Assembly: GCA_001816385.1 (NCBI GenBank)
Contig: MHBW01000011.1
Span: 1-42,880, forward strand
Length of the DNA stretch: 42,880 bases
Direction of reading: 5' to 3'
Source of the DNA: Candidatus Blackburnbacteria bacterium RIFCSPHIGHO2_01_FULL_43_15b
GTDB taxonomy: Bacteria > Patescibacteriota > Microgenomatia > UBA8517 > UBA10165
The stretch's first letter is position 1, and every line of letters starts with the position of its first letter. Position numbers and translations under genes: made by a program. A model generated the notes under the pieces. The model saw only the letters and a list, made by a program, of their open reading frames with translations, had not been told where the DNA came from and did no database searches. Shown here piece after piece: positions 39,201 through 42,880 of the stretch.

Positions 39201-41850
39201 TGCCTCCACCACCCTAACTACTGGTAAGCTGGTTAATATCGCGCCCACTTTTGCCGGGGCTGCTGTGACAGGTTATGGACAGTATATCAACGGGGCTGAT
39301 TCAACAACTTCAGCCAATACTGATTACAACCTCTATTCCACTTTGGCTTTGAGTGGGACTGCTGCCAAAATAGGTGTAGGTTTATACTCGACAGTTACAT
39401 CCAGCTCAACCACAGGAGATACACTGATTGCTGCTGATTTAGCTTCTTCTTCAACAGGAGTATTGGGAGCTACCACCAGAAGTAATTATGGACTAAGAAG
39501 TATTCCTGTTAACTCCGGCGCCAACAATAATGCCAGCTCTATCATTAATATGTACGGCGGGTATTTTAATCCCCAATCAACAGGACCAACAACCGGCACA
39601 ACCAGTGTTTATGGGCTGTATGCCAAAACCCTGGCTACCCATGCCTCTGATGCCGGGACTGTTAACCAATATGGGTTGTATGTTGCCAATGATGCAACAG
39701 CTTCAACAAACGGGACATCAACTAAATACGGGCTTTATATCGAAGCCCTCTCGGGAGCTGATTCAAACTACGGCGCATATTTTGGCAGTAATGTGGGAAT
39801 AAATACCACAACTCCCGGAGGAAGGCTGGATGTCGCCGGAACAACTGATGCTTTCGGCTTAAAACTTTCCCAGGCATCAACTGCCATAACAACAGCTGCC
39901 AATACCCTGCTTAATGTCTCTTCCGCGACAGCCGATACATCAAACCATCTCGTATTAATCGAAAATACATCAGCAACCTCAAACTATGGCAACGGCGGGG
40001 CGGACTCAGGAATTGTCAAGATAACCAGCTCCTCAACCGGGACCGTCGGCACAACTACTACCAACCCCAATGTGGCAGGGTTGTTTGTCTCAACAGCTGA
40101 TGGGGACACAATTTCAACTCTGGTGAGAAACGCGGCAACAACCATTACTATGGCAGATGTGGGAACTGTCGGCGCCCAGGCTGACCCTGGAGTTTTGACT
40201 GTCGAAGGGGCAGATACAACAAATGTCACACTTTATAATTTGATAGCTGCCTACAATTCAACCACACGGTCAGACGCAGCATCGGTTTTTAGGGTTAGGG
40301 CAGACGGCAATGTTTACGGTGAAGCAGCCTTCAACTCCACCGGAGCAGATTATGCCGAATACTTTCCAACCAAGGACACAACTATTGGAACAGGAGAGAT
40401 AGTAAGTATAAGTCAACCTGTCATCCCGAGCCCTTCGACTTCGCTCAGGACAGGCTCCGCCGAGGGATCCAATGTCATCCCCGATCCAGTCGGGGATCCA
40501 AAAATAGATTCCGGCTCGGGGGCCGGAATGACAGGGGCGGATGACAAAGGAACCATCTCCCGCTCTTCCACCCCTTATGACAAAAAGATCCTTGGTGTCA
40601 TCTCCGACAACCCCTCGGTTGTTGGAAACGCTGCCGGCGGTAAGCACGAAAACGACCCGCATTACAAATTAGTAGGTTTACTTGGCCAGGTTAACGTCAA
40701 AGTTTCCGCTGAAAACGGCCCGATAGAAAAAGGAGATTATCTCACTTCTTCGTCCACCCCCGGAGTGGCCATGAAGGCCACCAGACCGGGACAGGTGATA
40801 GGTAAAGCACTTGAAGGGTTTGATTCCTCTTCCTGTGTCATTCCCGCGGAGGTGGAAGGTGAGGTTGGAATGACGGGGTTATGCCAGGGCAAAATCCTCA
40901 CCTTTGTCAACCCTACCTTTGCCGATCCTGGAGACGTCCTGGCCACCCTCATGCTAGACTCTACAGGCAATGTAGTAGCGGACTTCAGTCCGCGCCTACC
41001 TGAAAATCGCGGAATGAATTCCGCTAATACGAACGTAGGCGCCGATGGCGCGACTACGAACTCTGTCATTCCCGCGCTTCCTGTTGTCATTCCCGCGGAG
41101 GCGGGAATCTATACAGATACTAATGGATCCCCGACTGGATCGTGGATGACAACTCTCCAGCTTCTTTCCTCCCGCCTGGATGAGTTGGAAAAAAAGACCT
41201 CCGTCATTGCGAGCGACAGCGGGGCAATCTCTGCTTCTGCCAGTACTAGCGAAATTAATTTCGCGCCTTCCCTTGATGCGCAGACTGAAAGTCTGCTAAT
41301 ACAAAAGGGTCTTACTGTCCTTGGTGCAAGCAATTTCAACGAAGTAGGCGTTACCGGTAACTTAACTGTGGGGTTGCTACAGATCAGCTCCACCTTGGAG
41401 GGTGAGCGCGCAATAAATTGCGCTACTACGAAAGTAGGCGCCGATGGCGCTACTACGGATTGCAGTAGCGGACTTCAGTCCGCGCCTGCATCCACCTCCC
41501 TCCGTGTCCTTGGTACCCTTAAATTCCAGGACGCCTTTGGCGACGGGGTCTCCATCGATCAATATGGTAATGTCAAAATCGCAGGAACTGTCACCGCCAA
41601 AAAATATAATGTTGGCACAACTGATGCCAACTCCACCTCTTTAGGTTCCGGCGTCATCCCTGCCGGCGCCACATCCGTAACCATCAGCACAACTGCTGTC
41701 ACATCGTCTTCGGCAATATTTGTAACGCCGGAAACCAAGACCTCTCGGACATTAGCTGTCACCGAGAAAATTTCTGGAAAATCCTTTAAAGTAGAAATTA
41801 CAGAAACTAGAACCACAGACCTAAAGTTTAAGTGGTTTATCGTGAACTGA
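36262..41850 (+). CDS. Giant surface protein: MerR-type HTH, membrane helix, tail-fibre-like stalk, Peptidase_G2-like C-terminal domain
   Basis: 1,862 aa. Residues ~70-120: MerR/HTH_17 domain (RLISIHDAAKYIGVSPDTLR NWGKAGKL). Residues ~185-212: membrane helix (AAILLSLGIVGVITVSVWSG). The outside part has tail-fibre-type blocks: GGTINNTAIGASTASTGAFT followed by STLAVTGATTLSSTLTVSGA repeats (about 365-425), TTGNGLSL/TTGKLL-type short repeats, YGLY repeats, and GSNVGINTTTPGGRLDVAGT. Near residue 1365 DYAEYFPTKDTTIGTGEIVS opens a domain like the intramolecular-chaperone/Peptidase_G2 region of phage tail proteins, continuing KKILGVISDNPS, NGPIEKGDYLTSSSTPG. About nine palindromic elements (families A, C, D, E) are translated in frame. 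It likely projects from the cell and may sense or bind hosts. Confidence 0.8.
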   Translation: MSAKIFDLLTNPIARRRLRRVLRSRVHSVVLAKAGIQKYLCSIDSRFRGNDRWGRGNDSPLPTHRLISIHDAAKYIGVSPDTLRNWGKAGKLTPLRTQGGQRRYRLRELNQLIAIRQPVFYQQVKDGVTLSNQNHKSRMPAIAQTPTNVVAKFISRLPRRAWRRINSAITTNAGRPITTLGDKAAILLSLGIVGVITVSVWSGVSLAAKRHNKGVIPAQAGIQKDFWIPGQARNDRWGRGNDNGGGNDKGGGGQVLSAADRLGSVGGILSTSDESGNLQLEITVPTKIEGGLQIGGKEVLPASEVVSSLQGKVGALKLVAGTDISIDGLTITDTSKLDTIRGRGGCSACITNADVADDLTLSGGTINNTAIGASTASTGAFTTLAVSSTLAVTGATTLSSTLTVSGASTLSSTLAVTGATTLNGNVTLGDATSDSLTFTGRAASNFIPTTTGTYDLGSSDLKWSRLYLTGVATIGGQSTFTSAPTGTGVGDGVIYINPASSDSSYTLFGIAVNGTEKLRMDADGNITVQGTVIGASGQGIGYWQRSSTTISPATANDIVSYSSNNTTNALAVTATGASTNAINFTADSVTTGNGLSLSVDGLTTGNGISLTSTSTAGGASGASYLLNLARSGTNSNASHTAYGLYSAVTDTGTTSTNIAGYFSASGASTNYGLLVNAGNVGIGTITPSSVLTVSGTMTQSGGATSINDSSNYNTTINTGTSTGAVSIGNSSAGAIALSTSSTFGVTTTTSAQTYTSANVSGTTTSSGFVFTDNATLTGTAAYIGSTGVTTGTLLNVDTGSANTLTTGKLLSLTSAATSLTSGSLLSSSYTGTVGSGWTGGLNIFDYSPSSAPSTAPTGDILRVTLGANATNFAGNLLNLTDNSTSIFSVSKAAVTASIPFNQTSSGDVSLAYDMTFINPTASYITSAAPLYLVAGESFNSSDLTLRTYNLGEIVLDSAVTTGNGVNFNNATLTTGVGVNIASTTLTTGKLVNIAPTFAGAAVTGYGQYINGADSTTSANTDYNLYSTLALSGTAAKIGVGLYSTVTSSSTTGDTLIAADLASSSTGVLGATTRSNYGLRSIPVNSGANNNASSIINMYGGYFNPQSTGPTTGTTSVYGLYAKTLATHASDAGTVNQYGLYVANDATASTNGTSTKYGLYIEALSGADSNYGAYFGSNVGINTTTPGGRLDVAGTTDAFGLKLSQASTAITTAANTLLNVSSATADTSNHLVLIENTSATSNYGNGGADSGIVKITSSSTGTVGTTTTNPNVAGLFVSTADGDTISTLVRNAATTITMADVGTVGAQADPGVLTVEGADTTNVTLYNLIAAYNSTTRSDAASVFRVRADGNVYGEAAFNSTGADYAEYFPTKDTTIGTGEIVSISQPVIPSPSTSLRTGSAEGSNVIPDPVGDPKIDSGSGAGMTGADDKGTISRSSTPYDKKILGVISDNPSVVGNAAGGKHENDPHYKLVGLLGQVNVKVSAENGPIEKGDYLTSSSTPGVAMKATRPGQVIGKALEGFDSSSCVIPAEVEGEVGMTGLCQGKILTFVNPTFADPGDVLATLMLDSTGNVVADFSPRLPENRGMNSANTNVGADGATTNSVIPALPVVIPAEAGIYTDTNGSPTGSWMTTLQLLSSRLDELEKKTSVIASDSGAISASASTSEINFAPSLDAQTESLLIQKGLTVLGASNFNEVGVTGNLTVGLLQISSTLEGERAINCATTKVGADGATTDCSSGLQSAPASTSLRVLGTLKFQDAFGDGVSIDQYGNVKIAGTVTAKKYNVGTTDANSTSLGSGVIPAGATSVTISTTAVTSSSAIFVTPETKTSRTLAVTEKISGKSFKVEITETRTTDLKFKWFIVN
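36346..36436. repeat. Family A repeat in the giant gene, before the HTH domain
   Basis: GTCGTCCTCGCGAAAGCGGG ... GATTCCCGCTTTCGCGGGAA TGACAGGTGGGGGCGCGGG. Translated as VLAKAGIQKYLCSIDSRFRG and onward. Confidence 0.8.
36703..36780. repeat. Family D repeat in the giant gene, between HTH and membrane helix
   Basis: GTAGTAGCGAAATTCATTTCGC, then GCGCAGAATAAATTCTGC and TATTACAACG: two hairpins with the family D flanks. Confidence 0.7.
36903..37007. repeat. Family A repeat in the giant gene, just outside the membrane helix
   Basis: GTCATCCCTGCGCAGGCAGG ... GATTCCTGGTCAAGCCAGGA ATGACA followed by two more GGCGGGAATGACA units. Translated as VIPAQAGIQKDFWIPGQARN, then Gly/Asn-rich. Confidence 0.8.
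40420..40533. repeat. Composite E + A repeat in the Peptidase_G2-like domain
   Basis: CCCTTCGACTTCGCTCAGGA (E-type, reverse orientation), then GTCATCCCCGATCCAGTCGG GGATCC and GATTCCGGCTCGGGGGCCGG AATGACA (A-type). It splits the domain between its first strand block (GEIVSIS) and KKILGVIS. Confidence 0.75.
40836..40875. repeat. Short family A piece in the Peptidase_G2-like domain
   Basis: GTCATTCCCGCGGAGGTGGA AGGTGAGGTTGGAATGACG; single-hairpin form. Confidence 0.55.
40976..41062. repeat. Family D repeat near the 3' end of the giant gene
   Basis: GTAGCGGACTTCAGTCCGCG, then CGCGGAATGAATTCCGC, then GGCGCCGATGGCGC. The last palindrome also appears at 41438-41451. Confidence 0.7.
41064..41151. 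repeat. Family A repeat near the 3' end of the giant gene
   Basis: GTCATTCCCGCGCTTCCTGT plus a full unit GTCATTCCCGCGGAGGCGGG AATC ... GATCGTGGATGACA, with GGATCCCCGACTGGATCG in the right arm. Confidence 0.7.
41246..41303. repeat. Family D repeat in the 3' part of the giant gene
   Basis: TACTAGCGAAATTAATTTCGC and GCGCAGACTGAAAGTCTGCT AATAC: two family D hairpins with different stem bases from other copies. It follows a partial family C piece (GTCATTGCGAGCGACAGCGG, from 41202). Confidence 0.65.
41403..41490. repeat. Family D repeat in the 3' part of the giant gene
   Basis: GCGCGCAATAAATTGCGC TACTACGAAAGTAGGCGCCG ATGGCGC, then GTAGCGGACTTCAGTCCGCG. Three hairpins, arranged in reverse order relative to 40976-41062. 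Confidence 0.7.
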
Positions 41851-41878
41851 CACACCCTGTCATCCCGAGTCGCTTTTC

Positions 41879-41970
41879 GTCATTCCGAGCGTTAGCGAGA
41901 AATCTCGCAACTTGTTTGCGCACCCCTTGCATACGCAAGAGATTCTTCGGCTAATCGCCTCAGAATGACA
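41879..41970. repeat. Family B repeat after the giant gene
   Basis: GTCATTCCGAGCGTTAGCGA ... GAGATTCTTCGGC ... CAGAATGACA. Same termini as the element at galU. Confidence 0.75.
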
Positions 41971-41995
41971 AGGGATGCTGTTACGCTCAAAACAT

Positions 41996-42557
41996 ATGAA
42001 AATTTCTAAAGTTCAACAACAGGTTATTGAAGAAAACATTGCCAAAACAATGGCAGAAATTGCCGCCGCCGAAAACCCCCGCCAAGACTCCCGGACTTGG
42101 ACTCATCCGGAGGGCTATAAATACCTGGTCCAATGGAAAAAAATAACAGCTGCCATTCCCGATCTGATCGGGAATCCATACAAATATTTTTATAGATTCC
42201 GTGTCAAGCACGGAATGACACCACCGTCATTGCGAGGAGGCGTAGCCGACGCGGCCAGAAGTGTAGTTCGAAATATTGAAGAAAGGGATGCGACACAAGA
42301 TAAATTCCTAAACTCTCACCCGGGATCCTCTTTAGCCAGTATCGGCATAGACTTAAAATCCTTTAATTCCTCTATGCATCCTTTAAAGGAGTTTAGCAGA
42401 AGATTTAACTTACGAAGTTTTCCTGGAACTCATTAATAAAACAGACTACCTTTTAAGAGTCCTTGTTCAGTCTTTGGAGAAAAAACTAAAGGACGATAAA
42501 AAAGGTTATCAAATAGAGCAAGCCAAAATTAAAGACCGACTTAAATGGAAAAAATGA
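41996..42557 (+). pseudogene. S23-like four-helix protein gene with repeat insert and frameshift
   Basis: ATG 41996 gives MKISKVQQQVIEENIAKTMA, a helix-rich start, then YKYLVQWKKITA. The S23/23S-rRNA-intervening-sequence core appears as DAARSVVRNIEERDA and FLNSHPGSSLASIG. Between WKKITA and DAARS lies a family A element (42153-42220) plus a family C stub (from about 42226), where the family has its second helix. The first frame ends at 42436. From about 42395 the +1 frame carries on in the same style (DLTYEVFLELINKTDYLL, then a Lys-rich helix) to TGA 42555-42557. So the original gene probably ran to 42557 and a one-base shift broke it, unless it is a sequencing error. Confidence 0.6.
42153..42220. 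repeat. Family A repeat inside the S23-like gene
   Basis: CATTCCCGATCTGATCGGGA ATCC, centre ATACAAATATTTTTATAGAT, right arm TTCCGTGTCAAGCACGGAAT GACA. Translated as AIPDLIGNPYKYFYRFRVKH. Confidence 0.75.
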
Positions 42558-42880
42558 AACGCCACCTTCCTTTCACTGTCATTCCTGGCTTGACCAGGAA
42601 TCTATATAGATATTTTTGGTTCCCCGCATTCGCGGGGATGACACGGGGTGTGGCGGGAGTACTAAGGGTTGTTAAAGGAAGTTATTTAGCCCTGTTTTGG
42701 CTGCTGTTAAAAATCCCTGGTTACAAAAAACTTTCTGTATATCTCCAAAAAGCCACAGCTTGTGTATTAACAATGTTTATATTGTTGTCTTCTATCTCCT
42801 CTATTTTCCTCTATAGTCCTTTATTCCGGAAGTCTGTCAGTGCTGTTTGGTATGATGATAATTGGGCATACAGAAAAAGA
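42554..42880 (+). CDS. N-terminus of a DUF2341-type surface protein (runs off the window)
   Basis: ATG 42554 overlaps the previous stop (ATGA). The frame is open to the window end (109 codons). Residues 9-29 (VIPGLTRNLYRYFWFPAFAG) are translated family A repeat (42578-42643). A hydrophobic helix follows (ATACVLTMFILLSSISSIFL), then VWYDDNWAYRKR, which resembles the W-Y-x-x-x-W-x-Y-R-K start of DUF2341 domains in exported CPR proteins. A start at ATG 42638 would skip most of the repeat. Confidence 0.6.
   Translation, partial: MKRHLPFTVIPGLTRNLYRYFWFPAFAGMTRGVAGVLRVVKGSYLALFWLLLKIPGYKKLSVYLQKATACVLTMFILLSSISSIFLYSPLFRKSVSAVWYDDNWAYRKR
42578..42643. repeat. Family A repeat at the 5' end of the DUF2341-type gene
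   Basis: GTCATTCCTGGCTTGACCAG GAATC ... GTTCCCCGCATTCGCGGGGA TGACA. In frame if translation begins at 42554. Confidence 0.75.

Noticed and set aside
1-42880. Recoded UGA (glycine) as in Gracilibacteria/Absconditabacteria
   Set aside because: Several genes end at TGA with proper family C-termini, and no in-frame TGA is needed inside any conserved gene.

Overview
The window looks like a chromosomal piece of a Candidate Phyla Radiation (Patescibacteria) genome, most likely from the Microgenomates side. This rests on the overall style of the genes: short or trimmed core proteins, large tail-fibre-like surface proteins with N-terminal MerR-type domains, PaaX/Cas2-like regulators, DUF2341-type proteins and S23-like four-helix proteins. 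TGA serves as a stop (for example at the end of the b-subunit gene), so the recoded UGA-glycine lineages are excluded. No search was run; the placement is an inference.

Layout. 1-851: tail of an IS30-like transposase and a 5'-truncated galU remnant cut at a dispersed repeat. 1219-4479: translation/secretion block secE-nusG-rplK-rplA-[L10 leader]-rplJ-rplL. 4603-8275: an orphan DUF433 gene, then a minus-strand operon HTH, 7TM (transglutaminase-associated type), ATP-grasp/protease fusion, second ATP-grasp. 8397-12443: two RR-signal exported beta-propeller proteins, the second with an alpha/beta-hydrolase domain. 13009-13882: a PaaX/Cas2-like gene bracketed by large palindromes. 13940-18735: WecG/TagA-type glycosyltransferase, a 1.2-kb gene-poor stretch, mreB, a PEGA/propeller protein and tRNA-Arg(CCT). 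18956-24790: an accessory block with a perfect 33-bp inverted repeat around an HTH + 1,176-aa protein cassette, then a large serine recombinase whose ORF runs antisense through tRNA-Pro(CGG). 24756-28883: ndk, an M16 peptidase and argS, the latter two carrying in-frame repeats. 28957-36070: a second PaaX/Cas2-like gene diverging from an F1-ATPase operon. 36262-42880: a 1,862-aa surface protein, a broken S23-like gene and the start of a DUF2341-type protein.

The strongest biological signal is the ATPase operon. Genes for b, delta, alpha, gamma, beta and epsilon are present, with catalytic motifs intact in beta. Where a and c normally sit there is one gene for a signal peptide, a secreted domain and a c-subunit-like hairpin. 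That hairpin keeps the cytoplasmic RNP loop but has alanine where the ion-carrying Glu/Asp belongs. No a subunit is seen, and delta and epsilon are cut to single domains. The secreted domain resembles the C-terminal domain of the giant surface protein encoded just downstream. Together this suggests an F1-type motor or ATPase coupled to something other than proton flow, perhaps a cell-surface structure. This is a hypothesis.

The second theme is heavy invasion by several families of short palindromic elements. I call them A: GTCATCCCC/GGGGATCC + GATTCCCGC/GCGGGAATGAC; B: GTCATTCCGAGC...CAGAATGACA; C: GTCATCGCGAGGAATGG...CAATGACA; D: GTAGTAGC + variable hairpin; E: CCTGAGC-type short pieces. They lie between genes and also inside genes as translated, frame-preserving insertions (argS, M16 peptidase, ATPase gamma, the giant protein, the S23-like gene, the DUF2341 gene), much like Rickettsia palindromic elements. 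One A element contains a GIY-YIG nuclease fragment between its two halves.
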